From Brevundimonas goettingensis (GTDB taxonomy: Bacteria; Pseudomonadota; Alphaproteobacteria; Caulobacterales; Caulobacteraceae): a stretch of 64,000 nt of DNA. The notes under the pieces were generated by a model. It saw nothing but the letters and a program-made list of their open reading frames with translations, was not told the origin of the DNA and searched no databases. The translations under genes were made by a program, and so were the position numbers. Below, piece after piece: positions 35,709 to 44,100 of the stretch (position 1 is the stretch's first letter; every line of letters begins with the position of its first letter). The stretch covers positions 1,907,001 through 1,971,000 of the forward strand of contig NZ_CP062222.1 in NCBI RefSeq assembly GCF_017487405.1. Reading direction: 5' to 3'.

Positions 35709-36532
35709 CTAGGTTCTGAACCCATAAAGGTCTGAGGGATTCGAGGTCTTCGGAAGGAGACGTCGATGGCGCGATACGATCTGAGCGAAACGGAGTGGCG
35801 GCTGATCCAGCCGTTGCTTCCGAACAAGCCCCGCGGCGTGGCCCGCGTGGACGACCGTCGGGTGATCAACGGCATCTTCTACATTCTGAGGACGGGTTCG
35901 CCCTGGCGTGACCTGCCGGGTCGCTACGGGCCGCACACGACGGTCTACAATCGCTTCAATCGGTGGGCCAAAGCAGGCGTCTGGGTGCGGGTGTTCGAGG
36001 CGCTGTCGGCGGCGTCGCCGGGTTCGATGCACCTGATCGACAGTTCGATCATTCGGGCCCACCAGCACGCCGCCGGTGGAAAAAAGGGGGCCCGGATCAC
36101 GCCATCGGCCGATCTCGTGGGGGACTGAGCACCAAGATCAACGCCCTGGTCGATCAGGACGGATTGCCGCTCAGGATCACCCTCTCGGCCGGCCAGGCGT
36201 CCGACAAGGCCGCCGTCGAGGAACTGATCTACGGCCTCAAGCCCGCCAAGGCGCTCGTCGCCGACAGAGGTTACGACGCACAGGCCGTCATCGATCTGGT
36301 CCGCTCTCGCGGCGGCTGCGCCCATATCCCGACCCAGAAGGATCGCAAGGTCCAGCGCTCCGTCGATCCCGCCATCTATCGACAGCGCAACGTCGTGGAG
36401 CGCTACTTCTGCAAGCTCAAGCACTTCCGCCGCGTCGCCACACGCTTCGACAAACTGGCCCGCAACTTCCTCGCCGCCGTACTGCTGGCCTCAACCCGCC
36501 TGTGGCTCAGAGCTTATGAGTCCACGACCTAG
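35709..36532 (+). mobile_element. IS5-family insertion sequence (IS427-like group)
   Basis: Flanked by CTAG on both sides (35709-35712 and 36529-36532), the expected target duplication. The left end continues GGTTCTGAACCCATAA; the right end, read inward, GGTCGTGGACTCATAA, so the terminal repeats match at about 12 of 16 positions. Internally a two-frame transposase with a slippery A6G. Size about 0.82 kb suits the group. Insertion is at the end of the antiporter gene and both ends look intact, so the element may be active. Confidence 0.88.
35766..36532 (+). CDS. IS5-family transposase, made by -1 ribosomal frameshift
   Basis: DDE transposase. The first frame (35766-36128, 120 residues) carries the helix-turn-helix part LSETEWRLIQPLLP... 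and the first catalytic Asp in HLIDSSIIRAHQH. Translation shifts -1 at A-AAA-AAG (36080-36086) into the second frame, which contributes the second Asp in LVADRGYDAQ and the Glu in RNVVERYFCKLKHFRR. The fused junction reads AAGGKKGGPDHAIGRSRGG, standard for the group, so this is a programmed shift rather than decay. The stop codon TAG (36530-36532) is supplied by the CTAG target duplication. Confidence 0.87.
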
Positions 36533-37833
36533 GGCGTCACCACCCCCGCCGCCGGACGCTCGTCCTCTTCCATCTCGTTCAGGGCGCCCAGGTCGCCGCG
36601 GGCGCGGGCCTTGCGGCCATAAACCAGCTCGAACAGGGGCGAGGCCATCAGGGTGGTCACGATGGCCATCAGCACCAGCATGGAGAACAGGGCCGGGCCG
36701 ATGATGCCGCGCTGCAGGCCGATGTTGATGATGATCAGCTCCATCAGGCCCCGGGCGTTCATCAGGGCGCCGATGCCCATGGCGGTGGCGTTATCCTGAC
36801 CGGTGACGCGGGCGGCGGCCCAGCAGGCCCCGCCCTTTGCCGCGACAGAGGCGATCAGGATCACCGCCGCCATGGCGACCAGACCCAGGCTGTTGACCAT
36901 GGTCAGCTGGGTGTTCAGCCCCGAATAGGCGAAGAACATCGGCACCAGCACCACCAGGGCGAAGGGCTCCAGCTGGCGCTTGAGCTCGCGGCTCAGCACT
37001 CCGCGCGGCATGACGGCGCCGAGGATGAAGCCGCCGAAGACCGCATGGATGCCGATGGCGTCGGTGAAGAAGGCGCAGAGCAGGAACAGGATCAGGACGA
37101 TGCCCAGGATGGTCGGGCTGACCCGCTGTTCGCGCTCGGCCATCCGAGCGAGCGGCGCCAGCAGGCGCGGTCCGACGGCGAGCATGAACAGGACGAAGGC
37201 CACGCCGCCGCCGATGGCCTTGATCGCCACGGGCGCGCCGTCGCCAAAGGTCGCCAGGACCACGGCCAGCACGCACCAGGCGCCGGCGTCATCGATGGCC
37301 CCGGCAGACAGGGCCATGGTTCCCAGCGGCGTGTTGCTCAGGCCCCGCTCATGAATGATCCGGGCCAGCATGGGGAAGGCGGTGATCGAGATGGCCGCGC
37401 CCATGAACAGCCAGGCCTGAAGGCTGTTGATGCCCTCGCCGAACAGGTTGTGGCTCATCAGCCAGGGCGCGATCAGCGCGGCCATCAGGAAGGGCGCGGC
37501 CATGCCCGACAGGGAGACGGCCGCCGCGCTGGCCGCATTGGCCTTGAAGTGGTCGCCGCGGAAGCCGAGGCCGACGAGGAACATGTAGAGGCCGATGCCG
37601 AACTGGGCGCCGACGAACAGGACCTCTTTCGAGTCCTTGGGGAAGATGAAGGCCTGAATATCCGGCGCCAGAAGGCCGAACAGGGATGGGCCGAGGATCA
37701 CCCCGGCGATCATCTCCCCCACTACCTGGGGCTGGCCGAAATAGCGTTTGACCAGCCAGCCGACGGCGCGGCAGGCGCCGATTATCACAGCCATCTGCAG
37801 GAAGAAGGCCACGCTGAGTTGCGCAGGCGTCAT
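36529..37833 (-). CDS. cation/proton antiporter (CPA2 family)
   Basis: A 434-residue integral membrane antiporter with about 12 helices. FGQPQVVGEMIAGVILGPSL is the CPA2 N-terminal signature, and SAGAIDDAGAWCVLAVV carries the ion-binding DD pair. Exchanges Na+ or K+ for H+. No regulatory TrkA domain is attached; the C-terminus is an acidic tail (LNEMEEDERPAAGVVTP). The TAG stop falls in the CTAG target of the IS element, so the coding region is undamaged. Confidence 0.9.
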   Translation of the reverse strand: MTPAQLSVAFFLQMAVIIGACRAVGWLVKRYFGQPQVVGEMIAGVILGPSLFGLLAPDIQAFIFPKDSKEVLFVGAQFGIGLYMFLVGLGFRGDHFKANAASAAAVSLSGMAAPFLMAALIAPWLMSHNLFGEGINSLQAWLFMGAAISITAFPMLARIIHERGLSNTPLGTMALSAGAIDDAGAWCVLAVVLATFGDGAPVAIKAIGGGVAFVLFMLAVGPRLLAPLARMAEREQRVSPTILGIVLILFLLCAFFTDAIGIHAVFGGFILGAVMPRGVLSRELKRQLEPFALVVLVPMFFAYSGLNTQLTMVNSLGLVAMAAVILIASVAAKGGACWAAARVTGQDNATAMGIGALMNARGLMELIIINIGLQRGIIGPALFSMLVLMAIVTTLMASPLFELVYGRKARARGDLGALNEMEEDERPAAGVVTP

Positions 37834-37963
37834 CTCGAAATTCCTCCCAAAGGGTCGGCCGCGCCTTCAGGCCCGGTCCATTTGGGGCCACGCTAGGCGA
37901 ACTTCGTTCGGATTGGCAATCGGGAATTGGGAGCGTTCACAAACATTGCGCCCGGCCGGGACC

Positions 37964-38740
37964 TCAGAACCAGCCCGCCTCGCGCAGCACCGGGGCGCAG
38001 GAACGGCTGACGGGCGCGGTCAGACCGCCGACGAGACGGATTTCCCCTGCCCCCTTGCGCCAGCGCACCGCCTCGACGGCGTCGGCGGCGACCCACCAGG
38101 AGCGGTGCACCCGCCAGCCGTGGGCCAGGGCCAGGTCGTCCAGGGCGTCGGCGAAGCGCAGTGTGATCAGCTCCTCGCCCGCATCCGTATGGACCTTCAG
38201 ATAATGGTCATGGGCCTCGACGGCGATCAGCCGGGCGGTGCGGCGCTTGGCCGACAGGCGGCGGCGGAAGGCGGCCTCGGCCTCAGGCAGGGGCGCGGCG
38301 ACGATGGTGCGGGTCTCGATACGCGCGGGCAGACGCCGCCAGACCAGGGCGCGCACGGCCATCACCGCCAGCAGGATCGGAAACACCTGCCACAGCAGCC
38401 AGCGATAACCGGCCCAGTTGAACCGGCCGTCCAGCATCAGATGCTGGGTCAAGAGGACCAGAAAGGTCACCACGGGGGTCATGGCGACCGAGACCAGCAG
38501 AGTCCTGAGCCAGAGCCGGGGCATGCGCGGCGCGGCCAGTTCGTCGGCCGCGACGCCGATCACCCCACCGCCGACGATGCAGATCAGCCAATAGGCATAG
38601 ACCAGACCGACCGGCCCGTGCTCGGACCCGAACGGGCCGAGGAACCCCATAAGAAGGCCCATGGCGCAGAGGACGGCGAGGTCGATCGCCCACCGCCGCC
38701 CGGCCGCCCTCCAATCCGATCCTGTCAGCGCTTCGTCCAT
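37964..38740 (-). CDS. membrane-anchored LytTR DNA-binding regulator
   Basis: A 258-residue protein with four N-terminal helices (residues ~20-135) and a C-terminal LytTR domain (about 155-258: RTARLIAVEAHDHYLKVHTD, LRFADALDDLALAHGWRVHRSWWV). LytTR domains bind direct repeats in promoter DNA. It is divergent from a DUF2306 gene, a frequent pairing in proteobacteria in which the regulator controls its neighbour. Start set at ATG 38740; an in-frame upstream ATG at 38758 adds six residues. Confidence 0.87.
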   Translation of the reverse strand: MDEALTGSDWRAAGRRWAIDLAVLCAMGLLMGFLGPFGSEHGPVGLVYAYWLICIVGGGVIGVAADELAAPRMPRLWLRTLLVSVAMTPVVTFLVLLTQHLMLDGRFNWAGYRWLLWQVFPILLAVMAVRALVWRRLPARIETRTIVAAPLPEAEAAFRRRLSAKRRTARLIAVEAHDHYLKVHTDAGEELITLRFADALDDLALAHGWRVHRSWWVAADAVEAVRWRKGAGEIRLVGGLTAPVSRSCAPVLREAGWF

Positions 38741-38746
38741 TCCGCC

Positions 38747-38775
38747 CCGTTCGCGCAACCCCGGCGCCGTTCGCG
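38747..38775. promoter_or_regulatory. direct repeats in the LytTR/DUF2306 divergent promoter
   Basis: CCGTTCGCG at 38747-38755 and 38767-38775, 20 bases apart on one face of the helix, close to the usual spacing of LytTR half-sites. A weaker GCGTTCGGCG follows at 38813. Likely operator for the divergent pair. Confidence 0.5.
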
Positions 38776-38847
38776 AAACGAGGCCTAGCGAGCCGCCGCC
38801 CGGGCCGCAATGGCGTTCGGCGAACCCGAGACGAGGAGCCGCCGCCC

Positions 38848-39465
38848 ATGACTGCCCTTCCCCCGATGACGCTGCAGAAGATGTCCTGGCCCGCCCGTAT
38901 CGGCTGGTTGCTGATTGCCCTGATGTGCCTGGGCATCGCCGGCTATGCGTCCAAATATCTGATCCATCCGCCGCGAACGGCGGAGGAGGCCCTGGGCAAT
39001 CCGCTGGGCGTGCCCTTCCTGGTCATCCATGTGGCGGGCGCGGTGACGGCGCTGGTGCTGGGGTCACTGCAGTTCATCCCCGCCCTGCGCCGGGCTCGCA
39101 GTCCGCACCGCTGGGTCGGGCGGGTCTATGTGCTGGGGGTGCTGGTCGGGGGCGCGGCCGGGCTGATCCTGTCGACCCGGTCCTTCGCCGGGCCGATCGC
39201 CACGGCGGGCTTCGGCGGTCTTGCCGTGCTGTGGATCGTCTTCACGCTGCTGGGCTGGCGCGCGGCGGTTCAGGGCCGGTTCGCCGACCACCGCCGCTGG
39301 ATGATCCGCTCCTGGGCCCTGACCCTGGCCGCCGTGACGCTGAGAATATACCTGCCGCTGGTGCAGGTGGCGGAGCTGGACTTCCTGCCCTGGTACCAGG
39401 CGATTTCCTTCCTGTGCTGGGTCCCGAACCTGCTGCTGGCGGAGGTATGGGTGCGGTGGAGGTAG
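38848..39465 (+). CDS. DUF2306 membrane protein
   Basis: A 205-residue protein with about six helices: FLVIHVAGAVTALVLGSLQF, RRARSPHRWVGRVYVLGVLV and FADHRRWMIRSWALTLAAVT match the DUF2306 family, in which conserved His residues (HxxxG, HRWxG, HRRW) suggest haem or quinone binding as in cytochrome b561-like proteins; that role is inference. Divergent from the LytTR regulator. Its end overlaps a run of GCGGGATGAGC repeats. Confidence 0.85.
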   Translation: MTALPPMTLQKMSWPARIGWLLIALMCLGIAGYASKYLIHPPRTAEEALGNPLGVPFLVIHVAGAVTALVLGSLQFIPALRRARSPHRWVGRVYVLGVLVGGAAGLILSTRSFAGPIATAGFGGLAVLWIVFTLLGWRAAVQGRFADHRRWMIRSWALTLAAVTLRIYLPLVQVAELDFLPWYQAISFLCWVPNLLLAEVWVRWR

Positions 39466-39515
39466 CGGGATGAGCAGTGGAGGTGCGGGGATGAGCGGTG
39501 GCGTGGCGGGATGAC
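39461..39515. repeat. imperfect tandem repeat carrying GGGATGAGC(A/G)GTGG
   Basis: GCGGGATGAGCAGTGGAGGT (39465-39484), GCGGGGATGAGCGGTGGCGT (39485-39504) and GCGGGATGACC (39506-39516) follow one another. GGGATGAGCGGTG is also the outer end of the palindromic element found at 54723 and 59725, so this may be debris of it or a seed from which it grew. Confidence 0.5.
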
Positions 39516-39571
39516 CGGCATGTGAGGCGCCCCCTCATTGCGCCTCCCTCCCCCGTCCGCCATATCGGGGC

Positions 39572-40915
39572 ATGTCCGATGCTGCTTCGCCTGAACTCCT
39601 GCATGATCTGATCGCCGCCGCCCTGAAGGCGGGGGCTGACGCGGCGGAGGCCGTGACGTCCGAGAGGCGCTCGATGTCGGTGGGGGTGCGCAACGGGGCG
39701 CTGGAAGAGGTCGAGCGGGAAGAGTCGCGCGATCTGGGCCTGCGCGTCTTCGTCGGCCAGAGGCAGGCCTCGGTCTCGGCGTCCGACCTGTCCGAGGCCA
39801 CCCGCAACCGGCTGGTCGAGCGGGTCGTGGCGATGGCGAAGCTGGCGCCCGAGGATCCCTTTGCCATGCTGGCCCCGCAGGACCGGCTGAACATGGGGCC
39901 GCACCGCGACCTCGACCTCTATGACGCCACCGAACGCTCGGCCGCCGAGTTGGAGGCCGCCGCCGCCGAGACCGAGAGCGTCGCGCTCGCCATCGAGGGC
40001 GTGGTCCGGTCCGAGGGCGGATACGCCTCGACCTCGTCCAGCGAATGGCGGCTGGTGACCTCGCACGGGTTCGACGGCCGCTATCAGGGCAGCGCCTACT
40101 CCCTGGGCGTCGGCGTCATCGCCGAGAAGGACGGGGGCATGGAGCGCGGCGGCGAAAGCCGGACGACCCGCCACTTCGCCGACCTGCCCGACGCCGCGAC
40201 CATCGGGGCCGAGGCCGGCAGGCGCGCCGTGGCCCGCACCGGCCCGCGCAAGATCGCCTCGACCACCGCCCCGGTCATCTTCGAGAACCGGGTCGCGACC
40301 CAGATACTGTCGCCCCTGCTGGGCGCCATCTCGGGCCCGTCAATCGCGCGCGGCACCAGCTTCCTGAAGGACGATCTGCACAAGAAGCTGCTGCCCTCGG
40401 GCGTCAGCCTGATCGACGATCCGTTCCGGCCGCGCGGCCTGGGCTCGACCCCGTTCGACGACGAGGGGGTGACGGTCGAGAAGCAATATATCGTCGACGA
40501 CGGCGCCCTGATGACCTGGCTGCTCAACTCGGGCTCGGCCAAACAGCTGGGCCTGCGCTCGACGGGGCACGCCTCGCGTGGTCTGGCGGGGCCTCCGGGC
40601 GTCTCGACCCATAACCTGCATCTGACGGCGGGCCTGCGCGACAAGGCCGGGCTGATCGGCGACGCCGGGACGGGTCTGCTGGTCACCTCGATGTTCGGCC
40701 CCTCGCTGAACGGCAACACCGGCGACTGGTCCGCGGGGGTGTCCGGCTTCTGGTTCGAGGACGGGGAGCCGGCCTATCCGGTCAGTGAGGTTACCGTCGC
40801 CGGCAATCTTAAGGCCCTGTGGGCGCGAATGGTCCCGGGCTCGGATCTGGAGTTTCGCTCGGCCTTCAACAGCCCGTCCCTGCTGTTCGACGCGGTGGCC
40901 ATCGCCGGAAAATGA
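39572..40915 (+). CDS. pmbA: PmbA/TldE-type metalloprotease component
   Basis: A 447-residue protein of the TldD/PmbA family, which with TldD degrades or matures small peptides. Features: GADAAEAVTSERRSMSVGVRNG opening, the DL..Y motif, a middle with ERGGESRTTRHFADLP, and GLVTSMFGPSLNGNTGDWSAG at the end. Like PmbA it lacks the HExxxH zinc motif of TldD. No tldD in the window. The stop overlaps the next ATG. Opens a conserved alphaproteobacterial LPS neighbourhood. Confidence 0.93.
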   Translation: MSDAASPELLHDLIAAALKAGADAAEAVTSERRSMSVGVRNGALEEVEREESRDLGLRVFVGQRQASVSASDLSEATRNRLVERVVAMAKLAPEDPFAMLAPQDRLNMGPHRDLDLYDATERSAAELEAAAAETESVALAIEGVVRSEGGYASTSSSEWRLVTSHGFDGRYQGSAYSLGVGVIAEKDGGMERGGESRTTRHFADLPDAATIGAEAGRRAVARTGPRKIASTTAPVIFENRVATQILSPLLGAISGPSIARGTSFLKDDLHKKLLPSGVSLIDDPFRPRGLGSTPFDDEGVTVEKQYIVDDGALMTWLLNSGSAKQLGLRSTGHASRGLAGPPGVSTHNLHLTAGLRDKAGLIGDAGTGLLVTSMFGPSLNGNTGDWSAGVSGFWFEDGEPAYPVSEVTVAGNLKALWARMVPGSDLEFRSAFNSPSLLFDAVAIAGK

Positions 40916-41706
40916 TGGACCTGACCGCCGACCTCGACCTGATCCGCGCCGCCGCGATCGCCGCCGGCGAACTGGCCCTGGCGGAGCGGGAAAAGGGGAT
41001 CAAGATCTGGTCCAAGTCAGGCGGTTCGCCGGTCACCAGCGCCGATCTGGCGGTTGATGCATTGCTCAAGGAGATGCTGCTAACCGCCCGTCCCGACTAT
41101 GGTTGGCTGTCGGAGGAGACGGCGGATTCCAGCGATCGGCTGGCGAAGGAGCGCATCTTCATCGTCGATCCGATCGACGGCACCCGCGCCTTCCTGAAGA
41201 ACGCCGCCTGGTGGTGCGTGCCCATCTGCGTGGTCGAGAACGGCCTGCCGGTCGCCGCCGTCATCCATGCGCCCCAGCTGGACGAGACCTATGTGGCGAC
41301 CGCAGGCGGCGGAGCGCGGCGCAATGGCAAGGTCATCGCCGCGGCCGACACCGAGAGTCTGGACGACGCATCGGTGCTGGCCGACGCCCAGCTGATGGAA
41401 CGGCCTGAATGGCCAGAGCCCTGGCCGGCCATGCGATACGAGAAGCGCAACGCCCTCGCCTATCGCATGGCCCTGGTCGCGGCGGGCGCCTTCGACGCCG
41501 CCATCGCCATGGGGCCGAAGTGGGACTGGGACGTCGCGGCCGGCTGGCTGATCGCCACCGAGGCGGGAGCCAGGGTCTCGGATCACAAGGGTCGGCCGTG
41601 GCTGTTCAACCGCCCGGACCCGCGTCAGGCCAGCCTGGTTTGCAGCGCACCAGCCCTGCACCCGTTGATCATCCGGCGCACAGCGCCTATCCCGCTGGCC
41701 TCATAG
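40912..41706 (+). CDS. cysQ: 3'(2'),5'-bisphosphate nucleotidase / inositol monophosphatase family
   Basis: A Mg2+-dependent phosphatase of 264 residues. FIVDPIDGTRAFL holds the metal-binding DPIDGT motif, SEETADS the upstream Glu, and KWDWDVAAGWLIATEAG the WD..AG motif. CysQ removes phosphate from 3'-phosphoadenosine phosphate; the other candidate is an inositol phosphatase. Its place between pmbA and DUF4170 is the common one in alphaproteobacteria. The start overlaps the pmbA stop (ATGATG region); 40912 and 40915 are both possible. Confidence 0.88.
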   Translation: MMDLTADLDLIRAAAIAAGELALAEREKGIKIWSKSGGSPVTSADLAVDALLKEMLLTARPDYGWLSEETADSSDRLAKERIFIVDPIDGTRAFLKNAAWWCVPICVVENGLPVAAVIHAPQLDETYVATAGGGARRNGKVIAAADTESLDDASVLADAQLMERPEWPEPWPAMRYEKRNALAYRMALVAAGAFDAAIAMGPKWDWDVAAGWLIATEAGARVSDHKGRPWLFNRPDPRQASLVCSAPALHPLIIRRTAPIPLAS

Positions 41707-41733
41707 CCCCCTCCCCGCCGTCAAGGACCCCCG

Positions 41734-41979
41734 ATGAGCGCCCATACCGAAGTCGAAACCCCGCAACTGCTCCACCTCGTGATCGGCGGCGAGCTGCGCC
41801 ACCTGGATGCCCCGGTGTTCCGCGACCTGTCGCAGGTCGAGTTCGTCGGCGCCTACCCGAACTACGAAGAGGCCAAGAAGGCGTGGAAGGCCCGCGCCCA
41901 GGCCACCGTCGACAACGCCCATATGCGCTTCTTCATCCTGCACGCCCACAAGATGATCGACCCGCGCGGCGATCACTAA
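41734..41979 (+). CDS. DUF4170 protein
   Basis: An 81-residue soluble protein: LHLVIGGELRHLDAPVFRDL, VEFVGAYPNYEEAKKAWKAR and MRFFILHAHKMIDP are typical of DUF4170. It follows cysQ by 27 bases and is part of the conserved cluster. Function unknown. Confidence 0.85.
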   Translation: MSAHTEVETPQLLHLVIGGELRHLDAPVFRDLSQVEFVGAYPNYEEAKKAWKARAQATVDNAHMRFFILHAHKMIDPRGDH

Positions 41980-42060
41980 GCCGCACCCCCGCGAGGGGAA
42001 CGAACCCCCGTTCTGGCACGCTTCGTGTAGTCAGGACGGGCGTTCGTACCGGAGTGTTCC

Positions 42061-42393
42061 ATGGCCCCCTTCCTCGTCATCCTCGGCCTGCTGCTGCTGG
42101 GCGTGGCGATCGTCGCCTGGCACACGCGTGAGACCTGGTGGCATTTCGTCGCCCACCTGCTGCCCCAGCCGCCCCTGACCCGCGCCGGAAAGGCCGCCGC
42201 GATGGCTGAAGAGCCTGCGTATCCGGCCGAGCCGGACGCCTTCGCGCAGGCCCCGCTGTCGCGGTCGTTCTTCGCCGAGCAGGCCGCCGCCCGGCCGCCC
42301 GCCCCGGCCTCGCCCAACGATCCCTTCGCCCATGCGCCCAGCGTGTCCGACCTGTCGGACGCCGGGCTATCGCAGTCGGAGACACGCCATTGA
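42061..42393 (+). CDS. single-helix membrane protein of unknown function
   Basis: A 110-residue protein: one N-terminal helix (LVILGLLLLGVAIVAWHT), then a soluble tail rich in Pro and Ala (RPPAPASPNDPFAHAPSV). Its stop overlaps the start of the next gene by four bases (ATTGA with TTG start). No family recognised. Confidence 0.6.
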   Translation: MAPFLVILGLLLLGVAIVAWHTRETWWHFVAHLLPQPPLTRAGKAAAMAEEPAYPAEPDAFAQAPLSRSFFAEQAAARPPAPASPNDPFAHAPSVSDLSDAGLSQSETRH

Positions 42394-42632
42394 CCCTGTT
42401 CGGCAAGACACTCGACGCGGAGCAGATCGCCGGGCTGGTCAGCCTGCTGGCCCTGCTGCTGTTCTGGATCATGGCCCTGCGCCGCGAACAGGGCGCCCTG
42501 ACCGTCTTCCGCAAATGGGAAGCCGACCGCAAGGCGCGGCGGGACGCGGAGATTGAGGCTGAGCAAGGCGCCGATCAGGGAGAGACGCCTCCTCCACCCA
42601 TATCGGGCGGGAACCGTGGGCCTTGGGGCTGA
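42390..42632 (+). CDS. small membrane protein of unknown function
   Basis: An 80-residue protein with a TTG start inside the previous stop region, a hydrophobic helix (IAGLVSLLALLLFWIMALR) and an acidic/polar tail. Coupled to the preceding gene. No family recognised. The C-terminal tail runs close to the low-GC segment that begins near 42640. Confidence 0.5.
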   Translation: MTLFGKTLDAEQIAGLVSLLALLLFWIMALRREQGALTVFRKWEADRKARRDAEIEAEQGADQGETPPPPISGGNRGPWG

Positions 42633-42672
42633 TCGCGCGAATGCGCTCCCATAAAGATTACCGAAGGAGTGG

Positions 42673-43272
42673 TTAGGCGTACGACTTGAATGTGATACCG
42701 CTGCTGCCGCCATCCAAAGTGTCGAAGTATCTAATTTTTCCGGCCTTCAACATCATCCTCCAGATAATCTCAACATCCTCATACGCTTCGCACAGCAAAT
42801 CATAGGTCACTCGTTCCTCGATACCCTTTCTGTAGGTCCGAATTTGCTCTTCGAGCTCGTTGTGAGTACCAACCGCTTCCCACTCATCCTTGACGTAGAG
42901 CGGCTTTCCATGAGCCATGGCGTCGCGGACTGAGATGAGCCGGTTGATTGTCGAAAACGGCCGAACCTCATCATCCCATTTCAGAGCAAGGGCAGCCATA
43001 ATACGCCTACGCTTCTTCTTACCGGCTTCTCGCTCGTACTTTTCAAAATCATCGATGATTTTGAAGCCAACAAAATTGAGATAAGCTTCGAAAGCGAATG
43101 CAGTCATGGTTACGGCGGCCATGATATCCAAGCCGATACCCAGTCGTTCGCCCTTTTCCATATTCTTTTCAATTCGCTCTTTCAGATTGAAAGCCGAACT
43201 GATCAGATCGTTATGGATCAGTTCCTTTCCCTCATATTCAAGCTGGGCGACGATGATGGGCTGATCACTCAT
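42673..43272 (-). CDS. HEPN-like protein on a low-GC segment
   Basis: A 199-residue helical protein whose base composition is clearly lower (42-50% GC in two counted 60-base lines against roughly 65-70% typical here). FAFEAYLNFVGF followed by ISVRDAMAHGKP contains R116-x4-H121, the R-X4-6-H motif of HEPN ribonucleases, and the long helices fit the fold. No MNT-type antitoxin gene adjoins. GGGAGTCCG precedes the ATG at 43272. Could be a lone HEPN abortive-infection protein or an unrelated helical protein; the island signature is clear, the HEPN call tentative. Confidence 0.6.
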   Translation of the reverse strand: MSDQPIIVAQLEYEGKELIHNDLISSAFNLKERIEKNMEKGERLGIGLDIMAAVTMTAFAFEAYLNFVGFKIIDDFEKYEREAGKKKRRRIMAALALKWDDEVRPFSTINRLISVRDAMAHGKPLYVKDEWEAVGTHNELEEQIRTYRKGIEERVTYDLLCEAYEDVEIIWRMMLKAGKIRYFDTLDGGSSGITFKSYA

Positions 43273-43339
43273 ATTTCGGACTCCCAAGAGGTCGTGACAT
43301 TTTTCGGCGAATATAGGCCCTTAGAGCCTCCAGCCCGAC

Positions 43340-44053
43340 TTACTCCCGCCGCAGCAGCTTGTCGGTCAACAGGGTGCCCCACCAGCCGGCCTTGAACTCG
43401 GCCTTGATGGTCTCGGGGTCGTAGAGGGGGCTGTCGATCCAGTCGATGAAGCTCATCCCCGTCGGCTCGATCTCGCGCACATACTTCTCGAGGAAATAGT
43501 CGAGGACGCCGGTCAGACCCTCGCGGCTGTGCAGATACTTCTTCGACAGCTGTTCCATGGCGACCGAGATCGGCTCGCCGAGGTGGAAGTGGCGGTAGAG
43601 CACCGCCATCAGCCCGGCCCGGTCCGCGCCCGACTTGCAGTGGATCAGGACCGGATATTCGACGGTCTGGAAAAGCTTGATGGCGCGGTGGATGCGATAG
43701 GGCTCGGGCACGTCGCGCGAATCCAGCGGAGCGTCGATCAGTGTCAGGCCGAGCGCCTGACACGCCGCCTTCTCCAGCCAATAATAGCTCTCGTCCCGCT
43801 CGCCGCGCAGATTGATGACCGTCCTGATCCCCCGGTCGGCCCAGCCCTTGAGCTGGCGCGGCGAAGGCTGGTTGGTGCGAACCAGGTCCGGCCCCAGCCA
43901 GTGCGCGTTCGAGAACGCCAGCCTGAGGAAGGCGTGGTCGCTCCAGAAATAGTCCCAGCCGGCGTGGAACCGGCCAGCGGGCGTGGAAAGGTCGAAACGC
44001 GGCATGGGGCGCAGATAGAGGTTCCGGGGCGCTGCGTCATCCCGGCGGAACAC
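43340..44053 (-). CDS. dual-specificity/tyrosine phosphatase-like protein
   Basis: A 237-residue cytoplasmic protein with the active site HCKSGADRAG (Cys139, Arg145) and an upstream GIRTVINLRGERDESYYWLE loop, as in Siw14/DSP-type phosphatases and related enzymes acting on phosphotyrosine or inositol phosphates. It lies among LPS genes and was possibly separated from them by the low-GC gene. No ribosome site marks the start; MPRFDLST at 44005 is an alternative. Confidence 0.85.
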   Translation of the reverse strand: MFRRDDAAPRNLYLRPMPRFDLSTPAGRFHAGWDYFWSDHAFLRLAFSNAHWLGPDLVRTNQPSPRQLKGWADRGIRTVINLRGERDESYYWLEKAACQALGLTLIDAPLDSRDVPEPYRIHRAIKLFQTVEYPVLIHCKSGADRAGLMAVLYRHFHLGEPISVAMEQLSKKYLHSREGLTGVLDYFLEKYVREIEPTGMSFIDWIDSPLYDPETIKAEFKAGWWGTLLTDKLLRRE

Positions 44054-44100
44054 ATCTGCGAAATTCTCGCTAGAGTGGCTGTGACAAATGGAGCGCCCTC

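Noticed and set aside
35766..36532. Transposase split by a disabling frameshift
   Set aside because: The break lies exactly on A-AAA-AAG, the programmed -1 site expected for this IS group, and the downstream frame keeps all catalytic residues.
36529..37833. Antiporter gene truncated by the IS
   Set aside because: The TAG stop is inside the CTAG target, so the same stop would exist without the insertion.
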